Positions 16,858 through 25,565 of a stretch of DNA of 64,000 nt are shown here, piece by piece; position 1 is the first letter of the stretch, and every line of letters begins with the position of its first letter. A program made the translations under genes and the position numbers. This stretch comes from Candidatus Scalindua sp. Its GTDB lineage: Bacteria; Planctomycetota; Brocadiia; Brocadiales; Scalinduaceae. The notes beneath the pieces were generated by a model. It saw only the letters and a program-made list of their open reading frames with translations. It was not told where the DNA came from and did not search any database. The stretch is taken from assembly GCA_021776915.1 (NCBI GenBank), contig JAIQZU010000081.1:1-64000 (forward strand), given 5' to 3'.

Positions 16858-17700
16858 CTACAAAGATACTTTTTCTTTCACCGCATACCCATTCTCTGTC
16901 TTTTCTACCTTAACGGCTTCTGTTACCGGGTCGTGTTCAAAGAACAGGATCCAATCGCCATTACAGGATCTTGTCAGCAGTTTCTCTTTTTCTTCTATTG
17001 TAGTTAATGGATCAATATCATAGCTCGGTATATATGGTACCCTGATGTGAGACGTAAAAGGTATTAAATCACTACAGTAAACAAGTGTGTCTATACCATC
17101 TGATATTTTTACGAGTTGCAGTCCTATAGTATGGCCGTCTGAGATGATAACGTCAATGTTTGGTAATATATTGGCGTATCCATCCACAAGTCGAAGCTTT
17201 CCTTCATCTTCTAAAGACTTAAAGTCTTCCCTGATAAAACTGCCTTTGTCTTTTTTACTCGGCTCCAGAGCCCACTCGTGATGTTTTTTCTGGACATAAT
17301 GTACTGCATTTGGAAACGTAAGCTTATGCTTGTTACCTTCTTTATAAGTGGCGCCTCCAACATGATCCAGATGCAGGTGTGTCAAGACCACGTCAGTTAT
17401 GTCCTTTGTTTCCAGATTGTATTTTTCCAGGGATGAAGCAATGTTATATTTGCTCTGATCGATCTTATAGATTTCCTTATATTTTTCAGGAAATTTAGTA
17501 CCGATGCCGGTGTCAACAAGGATTTTGCGTTTATCATCCATGATCAGTAATGACCTGAGAGCCATATCTATCCTGTTTTTATCATCCGAAGGATTAAGCT
17601 TGGCCCATAATGGTTTTGGCACAATACCAAACATCGCGCCGCCATCAAGGGCAAACCTCCCGGTCTCAATCGAATGTAGCTCATATTGTCCGATCTGCAT
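16858..17700 (-). CDS. Metallo-beta-lactamase-fold hydrolase
   Basis: 280 residues. The metal-binding signature THLHLDHVGG (HxHxDH at about 108-113) follows the strand ILVDTGIG, and later metal ligands are plausible at ISDGHTIGLQ and YCSDLIPF. The overall sequence resembles the quorum-quenching lactonase/N-acyl homoserine lactone-type MBL subgroup, with the family's N-terminal GGAMFGIVPKPLW segment. Hydrolysis of a lactone or similar ester is likely but not shown. AAAGGAAC precedes the ATG. It is divergent from aconitase, with about 140 bases between. Confidence 0.85.
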   Translation of the reverse strand: MQIGQYELHSIETGRFALDGGAMFGIVPKPLWAKLNPSDDKNRIDMALRSLLIMDDKRKILVDTGIGTKFPEKYKEIYKIDQSKYNIASSLEKYNLETKDITDVVLTHLHLDHVGGATYKEGNKHKLTFPNAVHYVQKKHHEWALEPSKKDKGSFIREDFKSLEDEGKLRLVDGYANILPNIDVIISDGHTIGLQLVKISDGIDTLVYCSDLIPFTSHIRVPYIPSYDIDPLTTIEEKEKLLTRSCNGDWILFFEHDPVTEAVKVEKTENGYAVKEKVSL

Positions 17701-17843
17701 AAATCAGTTCCTTTCAACCGCTCCACAAAAACCTCTCCAGACAATAACAAAATGGTGTTATTGTCAATGTGTCTATGCTATCATACTATCGCTGTTGCTA
17801 TAATATATAGAGTAGAATTAAGCATTACAAGGAGGAAAATATT

Positions 17844-20102
17844 ATGACTGAGATATGCAAAAAACTATATAAAGATTTAGAAGAAAAACACCGGAGAGCA
17901 AGAGAGGGATTAGGAAGGGGTTTGACCCTTACGGAGAAGACTCTTTATTCTCATATGAAACCGGAGGACATAAAACCATATACCCGCAGGGAATCCAACG
18001 TAGACCTTTATCCGGACAGGGTTGCAATGCAGGATGCAACCGCTCAAATGGCGATCCTGCAATTTATGTCTTCAGGTGTTCAGAGTGTACTGGTACCTAC
18101 TACTGTCCATTGTGACCACCTGATACTGGCGCATAAGGGCGTGGAAGATGATTTACCGATATCAAAGATAACCAACAAGGAAGTTTTTGACTTTTTATCA
18201 TCCTCCGCAAAAAAGTACGGTATGGGTTTCTGGAATCCGGGAGCAGGGATTATACATCAGGTAGTTTTAGAGAATTACGCCTTTCCCGGCGGCCTGCTTA
18301 TCGGCACAGACTCACACACTCCCAATGGAGGAGGCCTGGGTATGCTGGCAATTGGCGTGGGCGGCGCCGATGCAGTAGACGTTATGGTGGGGTTGCCGTT
18401 CGGCCTGAAGTGGCCGGGTATTATCGGTATAAAATTAACCGGAAAATTATCCGGCTGGGCATCTTCCAAGGACGTCATCTTAAGGGTAATGAAAGAGCTT
18501 ACGGTTAAAGGGGGAACAGGCTCTGTCGTTGAGTATTTTGGAGATGGAGCGGATTCTATTTCATGCACGGGTAAAGCAACCATTTGTAATATGGGTGCGG
18601 AACACGGAGCAACAACTTCAACATTTCCTTTTGATTCCCGGATGTCGGATTATCTGAGAACAACAGACAGATCAGACATAGCCGCTTTGGCAGAGGAATA
18701 CGCAGGATATCTCAGGGCAGATGATGAGGTATATGCATACCCTGAAAAATATTATGATACGATTATAGAAATCAATTTATCAGAACTTGAACCACTGGTC
18801 TGTGGCCCTCATACTCCCGATAAGGTACGCTCTATTTCGGATTTCCATGACGAGGTCGACAGGGAAGATTATCCTGATAACATCAAATTTGCCCTCATCG
18901 GTTCCTGTACGAACTCTTCTTATGAAGACATGGGTAGGGCGGCCGCAGTGGCAAAGGATGCTGTTGCCAAAGGCTTGAAGCTGGCAATCCCATTACTGGT
19001 GACTCCGGGATCAAACCTGATAGAAGATACCATCAAACGTGACGGCCAGATGAAGGCCCTGACTGATGCGGGTGCAACCGTACTGGCCAATGCCTGCGGG
19101 CCATGCATTGGCCAGTGGAAACGAACCGATATAAAAAAGGGTGAAAGAAATACTATCATTACCTCATACAATAGAAATTTTCGTGCCCGTAACGATGGTA
19201 ACGCAGAGACACTTTCATTTATTGGCTCTCCTGAAATTGTTACGGCGCTTGCCTTTTCCGGTCATCTCTCCTTCAACCCATTGAAAGACAAATTGAAAAC
19301 GCCGTCCGGACAGGATGTAACACTGGCAGAACCATACGCTGAAGAACTGCCCTCTGCCGGATTTGCCGGCCATAGCAAGGGCTATGTACCACCCCCGGAA
19401 GACAGGTCGGGAGTAGAAGTTGTTATCAATCCTGAATCAGAACGCCTTCAGGCATTGACTCCGTTTGCTCCATGGGATGGTAATGATTATGTCGACATTC
19501 CTTTGTTGCTGAAAGCTTCAGGAAAATGTACAACCGATCATATCTCCCCGGCTGGTCACTGGCTGAAGTACAGGGGACATCTGGACAGAATATCTGATAA
19601 TACTTTTTCTGGCGCTGTAAACGCATTTGATGGTTCGGCAGGTACAGGAAAAAACCTGTTTACCGGTGAAAGCGGCGTCAGGTTCTCTGATATTGCCCGT
19701 GATTATAAGAAACGCAATGTTTCATGGGTAGTTGTGGGTGATGAAAACTACGGAGAGGGATCTTCCCGTGAACATGCCGCCATGTCTCCGAGATACCTTG
19801 GAGCTGTGACCGTTATCGTCCGTTCATTCGCCAGAATACACGAAACTAATTTAAAGAAGCAGGGAATTCTTCCGATGACATTCGCCAATCCATCTGACTA
19901 TGAAAAGTTTTGCGAGGATGATAAGATTTCGATTACTGGTTTGGACAAATTAGCTCCGGGTAGAAATATTAACGTGACTATCAAACACAATAACGGCACA
20001 GAAGATGAGATAGAAACAATGCACACAATGTCCGAACAACAGATAGAATGGTTTCGTGCGGGCTCCGCCTTAAATAAGATTGCCAGAGATTTGCGCACGT
20101 GA
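17844..20102 (+). CDS. acnA: Aconitate hydratase
   Basis: 752 residues, the length of the mitochondrial-type aconitase. It interconverts citrate and isocitrate in the TCA cycle using a [4Fe-4S] cluster. Ligand cysteines are visible in LIGSCTNSSYEDM and ANACGPCIGQW. Other signatures are IGTDSHTPNGGGLGMLAIGVGG and the C-terminal swivel domain with GDENYGEGSSREHAAMSPRYLG. A textbook AAGGAGG lies before the ATG. It is the only TCA gene in the window; the 2-oxoacid oxidoreductase at the left edge may act further down the same pathway if its substrate is 2-oxoglutarate. Confidence 0.95.
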   Translation: MTEICKKLYKDLEEKHRRAREGLGRGLTLTEKTLYSHMKPEDIKPYTRRESNVDLYPDRVAMQDATAQMAILQFMSSGVQSVLVPTTVHCDHLILAHKGVEDDLPISKITNKEVFDFLSSSAKKYGMGFWNPGAGIIHQVVLENYAFPGGLLIGTDSHTPNGGGLGMLAIGVGGADAVDVMVGLPFGLKWPGIIGIKLTGKLSGWASSKDVILRVMKELTVKGGTGSVVEYFGDGADSISCTGKATICNMGAEHGATTSTFPFDSRMSDYLRTTDRSDIAALAEEYAGYLRADDEVYAYPEKYYDTIIEINLSELEPLVCGPHTPDKVRSISDFHDEVDREDYPDNIKFALIGSCTNSSYEDMGRAAAVAKDAVAKGLKLAIPLLVTPGSNLIEDTIKRDGQMKALTDAGATVLANACGPCIGQWKRTDIKKGERNTIITSYNRNFRARNDGNAETLSFIGSPEIVTALAFSGHLSFNPLKDKLKTPSGQDVTLAEPYAEELPSAGFAGHSKGYVPPPEDRSGVEVVINPESERLQALTPFAPWDGNDYVDIPLLLKASGKCTTDHISPAGHWLKYRGHLDRISDNTFSGAVNAFDGSAGTGKNLFTGESGVRFSDIARDYKKRNVSWVVVGDENYGEGSSREHAAMSPRYLGAVTVIVRSFARIHETNLKKQGILPMTFANPSDYEKFCEDDKISITGLDKLAPGRNINVTIKHNNGTEDEIETMHTMSEQQIEWFRAGSALNKIARDLRT

Positions 20103-20103
20103 C

Positions 20104-20181
20104 AAACCTTGCTTTCGCAAGGAATCCAGTGCTGGAATCCTCTCGAAAAGTCCTCGGCGTCTTTTGTCCGGGGAAGAGAGG
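20104..20181. repeat. Palindromic repeat family A with nested module B
   Basis: Begins at the aconitase stop codon and runs into the next gene. The left arm has drifted (CCTTGCTTTCGCAAGG), and module B (about 20150-20176) splits the right arm exactly as in the 6907 copy. Confidence 0.8.
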
Positions 20182-21263
20182 AAATAGATACCGACTATTT
20201 TATATACAAAACAGTGCAAACACTTTTATCAAAAAAGTTTATTTTCCCTTTAATACTTGTCGTTGTTGTCTTAGCGTCAGGCACTGCGGGCTACACTTTT
20301 ATTGAGGGGTGGAACCTATTTGATTCTCTGTACATGACGGTTATCACCCTTTCTACTGTAGGGTTTCAAGAAATAGTACCGCTTTCAGAAAAGGGAAAGG
20401 CATTTACGATTGGCCTAATATTTCTTGGCCTGGGCGTAGTTGCATATGCAGTAAATAATGGTGTCAGGGCTATATTTGAAGGTGAAATTCAGGAAGTATT
20501 CGGGAGGAGAAAATTGAAAAAGGCATTAGATTCGTTAGAAGATCATTATATTGTCTGTGGCTATGGCCGCATGGGTAAGGTCATCTGCAATGAATTAAAG
20601 GCAAAGGGTATTCCTTTTGTTGTCGTGGAAAAAGAATCTCAGGAACTCGATGTGGATGACAATGTCATAATTATATACGGAGATGCTACAAGAGATGAAC
20701 TCCTTTTGAAGGTGGGCATAGAGAGAGCGAAAGGTCTGATATCGGTCCTTGATTCAGACGCCCAGAATCTTTACGTTGTACTCAGCGCAAGGGGGTTAAA
20801 TCAGAATCTCTTTATAATAGCAAGGGCAAACGAAGAAGGCGCAGATTATAAGCTGAAAAGAGCAGGTGCGAACAAAGTAGTCTCTCCATATCATATTGGA
20901 GGTCTCAGGATAGCCCATACCATTCTTAAACCTACCGTTGTAGACTTCCTGGAGCTAACGGCAAAAACCGGCAACATGGAAATCCAGATAGAGGAAGTTA
21001 TAGTGGAATCAGGCTCAACATTGGCGAATAAAACCATCAAAGACGCAGATATTATAGAGAGGAATGGGGTTCTAATAGTAGCCCTTAAAAAGAAGAATGG
21101 AAAGATACTGTTCAACCCTCCCGACGATAATTTAATAGGGGTGGGAGACAAGCTGGCGGTGATAGGGGAACCCGAGCACTTTAATGAATTGGAACAGATG
21201 GCCAGGGGAAAAAGAGGAAAAGTTTCAGGCCTGTCAGATGAGCCTCATACCAGTCCTTCCTGA
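20109..21263 (+). CDS. Potassium channel with RCK (TrkA-N/TrkA-C) domains
   Basis: One pore module followed by a cytoplasmic RCK regulator, up to 384 residues. A membrane helix (FIFPLILVVVVLASGTAGY) leads to the pore with filter TLSTVGFQEIVP (TVGF) and a second helix. The Rossmann-type TrkA-N domain starts HYIVCGYGRMGKVIC, and a TrkA-C domain follows (EEVIVESGSTLANKTI). The start is uncertain: the first 25 codons of the longest frame, from a TTG at 20109, are translated repeat DNA. The first in-frame GTG at 20214 lies just before the first helix but has no ribosome-binding site, while GAGAGGAA within the repeat sits before an ATA. Gating by NAD(H), nucleotide or Ca2+ is typical of the family. 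Confidence 0.85.
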   Translation: MLSQGIQCWNPLEKSSASFVRGREEIDTDYFIYKTVQTLLSKKFIFPLILVVVVLASGTAGYTFIEGWNLFDSLYMTVITLSTVGFQEIVPLSEKGKAFTIGLIFLGLGVVAYAVNNGVRAIFEGEIQEVFGRRKLKKALDSLEDHYIVCGYGRMGKVICNELKAKGIPFVVVEKESQELDVDDNVIIIYGDATRDELLLKVGIERAKGLISVLDSDAQNLYVVLSARGLNQNLFIIARANEEGADYKLKRAGANKVVSPYHIGGLRIAHTILKPTVVDFLELTAKTGNMEIQIEEVIVESGSTLANKTIKDADIIERNGVLIVALKKKNGKILFNPPDDNLIGVGDKLAVIGEPEHFNELEQMARGKRGKVSGLSDEPHTSPS

Positions 21264-21296
21264 CATTTCTCAATTTCAACGTAGGTGGAATTATAT

Positions 21297-21329
21297 CTCG
21301 TTTCCACGCTCTGCGTGGCAACGAGAGGG
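21297..21329. repeat. Hairpin repeat with CGCTCTGCGTGG loop
   Basis: CTCGTTTCCAC and GTGGCAACGAG pair around GCTCTGC. The same loop phrase occurs in the hairpin at 58398-58433. It lies in the convergent gap and could help terminate the channel gene. Confidence 0.65.
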
Positions 21330-21391
21330 CGGAACGGTTTTCGTAACGTGTGACTCGCAACATTTAACTATCTGTATCAATCCATGTCCTT

Positions 21392-23353
21392 CTACAGCTT
21401 TTCAATTTCAATATATGTGGAATTATAAGTTGCGTTTCCGCCAAAGTCCTGAACAACATCCGGAATCAGGGTATTTGCACCCTTACCATCACATAGCTTC
21501 GGCCAGAGCCCTCCATATGCCAGTATAACTCCCTGCTTTATATCTTTAGTGATATGAGCTTTCATGTTTAATGTATCCTGATCGTTTTTTAATCTAACCC
21601 AATCTCCTTCTTTTATATCTTTCTCTTTTGCGTCTTCTTCGTTAATCAGGACGATTGGTTCTATCTCTTCCTTCCATACGTTGTGAAACTGAGAACGTGT
21701 AATTCGTTTATGATTAACCGTTAAGAACTGAAAAGGATATTCGCTTTTATCCTCTTCATAATAACCGGGTAGTGGTGGAATATTAGCTTTTTCAGCCAGA
21801 CTGGAATACATTTCAATCTTACCGGAAGGAGTGAGGTATTCATCCTGCGGTCTGGGTTTCATCTTACAGAAACCATCCTGTTCCAGGTCTTTCAGCGTAA
21901 AGCCTACTGCCTTGCTTCTGCTGAGAAATTCTTCGGCAACTTCACGCTCCGGAGGAAACAATTCTCCGGAGTTCAGGCCAAGGGCTTCAGATAATTCCCT
22001 GAAGACCTGATAGTTGGGTTTTGCTTCGTAGAGAGGCTCAATTGCCTTCTGGTTTATAGACATATGATTGTGATAATAACATACATGGATATCAAATGAT
22101 TCCAGGAAACTCGGGGCAGGCAGAACGATGTCAGCGTAACTGCAGGTATCATTTAAAAAGAGGTCATGCACAACAGTAAAAAGATCTTCACTCTCCATAC
22201 CCTTTTTCACAAGCTGCTGATTGGGTAGATTGACCAGTGGGTTGGTATTGAAAACGAAAAGGAATTTTACCTCTCCGGTTTCCAGTATGCGTCCGATCTG
22301 TGCCATGTTGTGTATCTTTTGATTTTCCGTGGGAGCTTGATTTACAAGATGTTTGCCTTGAAGAAATCCAAGGTCTATCTCTCTGTCAGTATTGCTGTAA
22401 TGTACCCTAAATCCGCCCACCAGAGGTGGAAGGAGGGCAATAGTCCTGACGGCCTCGCCGCCGTAAAGATGTTTCTGAATACCAAAACCCAGGTGTATGA
22501 AATTTGGTCTTATTCGATACAGGTCTTCGGCCAATTCCCTGATATCTTCAACGGATAAGTTTGTTATCCTTGAAACCCTTTCAATGTCAAAATCCTTTGC
22601 CACCTCCCTGAACTGTTCAAAACCGTGTGTATGTTTCTCTACATGTTCTTTATCGTATAAATCATTTGTTATCAGATAATTTGCAATACCAAGCGCAAGG
22701 ACGCCGTCGGTGTTTGGCTTTATGGCAAGGTGCTTGCCAAGCCGACCGGTCTTCAATGGGTCAATGACGTAGAACTTTGCTCCGTCACGTACTGCTTCCT
22801 TAACCATGTTGTACCCGTGCAGGTTGCTCCATGGCCCGTTCAGTCCCCAGAAAATGATGAGTTTGGCAGAAGGGATCTCTTCCGGATCAATCCCCCAGAA
22901 GCCCCCGTATACATACTGCAGGGCGGTTCGCCCGGCATTTGAACACACTGTGGGCAAGCAGTTGCTGGTTCCCAGGGTAGTGAATATTCGCTGTGATAAG
23001 TGCTTGTTCAGAAGCCCCATGTGCCCATAATAGTGAAATGGCAGGATTGCGCCCGCTCCATGTTTTGCCTGTACATCCTCCATCTGGTGGGCAATCTCTT
23101 TATAAGCCTCTTCCCACGTAATCTCCCGGAAATTGTCCGTTCCTTTCTTTCCCACCCTCTTCAGAGGGCGTTTCAGCCGTTCGGGTGAATATACAAACTT
23201 TAATCCATTCTGTATCTTCCAGCAGAGAAATCCCTGCGTTATCGGATGCTTTGGATTGCCCCGGAGTTTGATAGCCTTTCCGTTCTCAACCGTTGTGATC
23301 ATAGCACATGTGTCGTAACAGTCCCTGGGGCATGTGTTGAAAAACTCTTCCAT
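21392..23353 (-). CDS. Molybdopterin (bis-MGD) oxidoreductase with N-terminal [4Fe-4S] cluster
   Basis: 653 residues. The N-terminus has the four cysteines of the [4Fe-4S] domain: TCPRDCYDTC (Cys8, 12, 16) and GFLCWK (Cys44). The molybdopterin domain includes the conserved YSPERLKRPLKRVG and ITWEEAYKEIA, and the C-terminal dinucleotide-binding domain begins EYPFQFLTVNHKRITRSQFH. There is no Tat signal, so it is cytoplasmic. Length and pattern place it in the broad DMSO-reductase family, near acetylene hydratase-like or formate dehydrogenase-like enzymes; it stands alone without electron-transfer subunits. The substrate cannot be named. Confidence 0.85.
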   Translation of the reverse strand: MEEFFNTCPRDCYDTCAMITTVENGKAIKLRGNPKHPITQGFLCWKIQNGLKFVYSPERLKRPLKRVGKKGTDNFREITWEEAYKEIAHQMEDVQAKHGAGAILPFHYYGHMGLLNKHLSQRIFTTLGTSNCLPTVCSNAGRTALQYVYGGFWGIDPEEIPSAKLIIFWGLNGPWSNLHGYNMVKEAVRDGAKFYVIDPLKTGRLGKHLAIKPNTDGVLALGIANYLITNDLYDKEHVEKHTHGFEQFREVAKDFDIERVSRITNLSVEDIRELAEDLYRIRPNFIHLGFGIQKHLYGGEAVRTIALLPPLVGGFRVHYSNTDREIDLGFLQGKHLVNQAPTENQKIHNMAQIGRILETGEVKFLFVFNTNPLVNLPNQQLVKKGMESEDLFTVVHDLFLNDTCSYADIVLPAPSFLESFDIHVCYYHNHMSINQKAIEPLYEAKPNYQVFRELSEALGLNSGELFPPEREVAEEFLSRSKAVGFTLKDLEQDGFCKMKPRPQDEYLTPSGKIEMYSSLAEKANIPPLPGYYEEDKSEYPFQFLTVNHKRITRSQFHNVWKEEIEPIVLINEEDAKEKDIKEGDWVRLKNDQDTLNMKAHITKDIKQGVILAYGGLWPKLCDGKGANTLIPDVVQDFGGNATYNSTYIEIEKL

Positions 23354-23455
23354 TGATCAATTATCTTTAATGTAAACAGTGAAATTAAAAACTATTTTAG
23401 CATATTCGGTGAAGTATGAGAAAAATATTTTAGATGGGAAGTAAAGACAGGATTC

Positions 23456-23490
23456 AGCGCTCCCCGGACAAAAAGCGCCGAGGACAAGAA
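23456..23490 (-). repeat. Hairpin module B inside a degenerate GCGCAGAG repeat
   Basis: A minus-strand copy of the module (TCCCCGGAC...GCCGAGGAC) sits within sequence resembling the 8.8-9.1 kb degenerate repeat (CTTTGCG, CTCTGCGCC on the minus strand). Confidence 0.7.
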
Positions 23491-23555
23491 GGCGCAGAGT
23501 ACGCAAAGAAAAGAAGGGTTTTAGCTGCAGTTATCGCATTTTGCTGTAGGCATAA

Positions 23556-24197
23556 TTATGTTTTATCTTCTTGATCGCTACTGATGCCTTCAGATTGTTT
23601 AAAAAAATCACTAATTACAGCTTTTGTTAATTCATCTTTTTCGGCTGGTTCTATTTCGAATGGGAAGCATTTTGTAACTATTTTATGTAGTTTCACAATA
23701 GCATCTTTTGCATCTTCTACTACATCTATCGTAATTGGCTTATTCGGATGTATATATTTATGCCTATATTCATTTAATTTTTTCAAAAGTCTAGATGTTT
23801 TTTCATTTATTAATTTAAAACCAAGAGCTAGCTTTATTCTTTTTGGTTGGGATTCTGTACTGAATACTATTTCTTTTTCCTCTTCCGTTAATTCATGCTT
23901 ATTCGCTTTTATTTCTGTTTCCATAATAAGGTCAATTAACAACCGTTCTGCACATATACAAGATAAAGATATGGTTGCAAGAGGATAACCATTGAAAAAA
24001 CTCCATCTGGCTTCGTCAAAATATTTATCATACTCTCCTCTTATGGTAAATATGTCATCAAGAGAAGCTATTCTGTCAATAATTCCATCTAGTCTTCTTT
24101 CATAGGCACTGGCTAGTTGATCTTTTAACTTATCTCTGTGTTTCGGATTTTTAGCTATTTGATGGAACGCACTCATCCCAAACTTTTTTTCCTTCAT
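23556..24197 (-). CDS. HEPN-like helical protein
   Basis: 213 residues, almost wholly helical. The sequence EYRHKYIHP near residue 143-151 gives an R-x4-H motif (Arg145, His150), the signature of HEPN domains, several of which are RNases in toxin-antitoxin and defence systems. Upstream helices carry SLSCICAERLLIDLIMETE. No nucleotidyltransferase antitoxin partner is beside it, so it is not a typical HEPN-MNT pair. The C-terminus is acidic. Its function is unknown; the HEPN call rests on one motif and the helical pattern. Confidence 0.55.
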   Translation of the reverse strand: MKEKKFGMSAFHQIAKNPKHRDKLKDQLASAYERRLDGIIDRIASLDDIFTIRGEYDKYFDEARWSFFNGYPLATISLSCICAERLLIDLIMETEIKANKHELTEEEKEIVFSTESQPKRIKLALGFKLINEKTSRLLKKLNEYRHKYIHPNKPITIDVVEDAKDAIVKLHKIVTKCFPFEIEPAEKDELTKAVISDFFKQSEGISSDQEDKT

Positions 24198-24289
24198 TTT
24201 ATCCTACAACCCCTTCTCTTCTTTTCTTGCTTCTCAGCTTTATATCTATATAAATCCCTGATTATCCTGTAATCCCGTCCGAAATATTC

Positions 24290-24376
24290 TTTTCTCTGCG
24301 TTCTCCGCGCCATGTCCTCGGCATCTTTTGTCCAGGGATCTGCGGTGAATTCTGTCTTTACCCGTGTTAATCTGTG
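24290..24376. repeat. Degenerate dispersed repeat with nested module B
   Basis: CTCTGCGTTCTCCGCG and CTGCGGTGAATTCTG resemble the 8.8-9.1 kb sequence, and a plus-strand module B copy (about 24313-24339, CCTCGG...CCAGGG) sits between the two halves. The following GTGTTAATCTGTGCTAATCC is a near tandem repeat. It borders the 3' end of the next gene. Confidence 0.6.
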
Positions 24377-24808
24377 CTAATCCGTGTCCAGAGAAATAGT
24401 ATCTATGTCTTTTTTTGAAACGCCTTTCCAGAGTCCAAACATTTTGTCAGGTTCTACATCCTTAACCTCAGTTATCAGTTGTATCTTTATGTGGTCCGGT
24501 CTTGGCGGTCTCCAGAGCATTGCCATATAATCGCCCACACTTCCAACATTTTCTGAGGATGCCTTGACGATCTTCTCTTTCGGAAACCCATAGGCTACGA
24601 GGGAGTTCTCGGCCTTTTCCCGCAAGTCTGCCCTTCCGTGAAGGAAGAGGTATACGTTTTTCTGCGGATCTATTTCAGTATTATTCTGTTCTAACATAGC
24701 CGCAATAAAGACTGCAATAACAGCCGTAACAATGATCCCAATAACCGTAAGACCCCCGGGTTTTATCTTCTCTATATCCCGGAGAATATGTCCCTTCTTA
24801 TCTGTCAT
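24377..24808 (-). CDS. Membrane-anchored protein of unknown function
   Basis: About 143 residues from the ATG at 24808, chosen because GGAGG lies seven bases upstream; the frame is open a further 35 codons but without a site. Residues 1-17 are charged and cytoplasmic, then one membrane helix (GLTVIGIIVTAVIAVFIAAM). The remainder is a soluble domain, presumably outside the membrane, with VYLFLHGRADLREKAENSLV and IKIQLITEVKDVEPD. I do not recognise the family. The last few codons and the stop come from the adjoining repeat. Confidence 0.6.
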   Translation of the reverse strand: MTDKKGHILRDIEKIKPGGLTVIGIIVTAVIAVFIAAMLEQNNTEIDPQKNVYLFLHGRADLREKAENSLVAYGFPKEKIVKASSENVGSVGDYMAMLWRPPRPDHIKIQLITEVKDVEPDKMFGLWKGVSKKDIDTISLDTD

Positions 24809-24989
24809 GGTTGTGCCTCCATTTATATTGGCACTCTGGGGGAGGGTAAAATCTATCTCCCATATGTGGATTGCTTTATTTATAAAAACAGCCATGCCCG
24901 CCATTTTATACACATCACAAAATAGTTTTCGGAGAAAACCAAATCGGTTTTAGTATATCTGGCGGGCCTGCTATTGGCACAAACTAACA

Positions 24990-25484
24990 TCACTTTTCGG
25001 TTTTATTGGTTTCTTCGCTTTTTCCCATGAATACCTCTTTTATATTGGCTTCGAGTGCGGCTCTTCGTCCATTATCTTCCCCGGCCGCCTTATGCTCTTC
25101 AATCATGGCGTCAACCAGAAGATCGGCCACTTTGTCCAGTTTTGCCCCTGATCTTTTCTCGAGATTCGCCTTAATCTTTTCTTTAAGCAATTCCTTTTTT
25201 GCACAGCGTGCAAGCTTCAACAATTCAGAAATACAGTTGCTTCCACCCTTATTACATATACTTTTCTCTTTGCAGTATGAAGAATCACTGCCTTTGCCCG
25301 GAGGGCATTGCTTTGATTTGGATGGACAAGCATCACTGCCTTTGTCCGAGGCGCACTGTTTTGTTTTGGATGTACAAGAGTCACATGCATAAAGAGGTGA
25401 AGTTGTTCCCGCAATATTCAGCACCAAACAGAAAATACTTACTACCGCAACAAACATAACTATCGACTTAAACTTACCTGCCAT
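24990..25484 (-). CDS. Secreted cysteine-rich protein with metal-sensor-like helical tail
   Basis: 164 residues with a signal peptide (about 7-33, ending SPLYA). The mature N-terminal third has CDSC plus a twice-repeated pattern of Cys, Lys and Gly-Ser-Asp (KGSDACPSKSKQCPPGKGSD), with about ten cysteines in 60 residues. The rest is a charged helical bundle (residues about 85-160) with LLVDAMIEEHKAAGE, reminiscent of periplasmic metal-resistance sensor proteins. A metal-binding role is plausible from composition but not established. It has GGAGA seven bases before the ATG. The neighbours give no operon context. Confidence 0.65.
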   Translation of the reverse strand: MAGKFKSIVMFVAVVSIFCLVLNIAGTTSPLYACDSCTSKTKQCASDKGSDACPSKSKQCPPGKGSDSSYCKEKSICNKGGSNCISELLKLARCAKKELLKEKIKANLEKRSGAKLDKVADLLVDAMIEEHKAAGEDNGRRAALEANIKEVFMGKSEETNKTEK

Positions 25485-25565
25485 TTTTTATCTCCATTCT
25501 AAATTATCAAAAAAATAATATGGTAAATAGTATAACATATTTTCCAACAAAAAGTTTCATAATAA

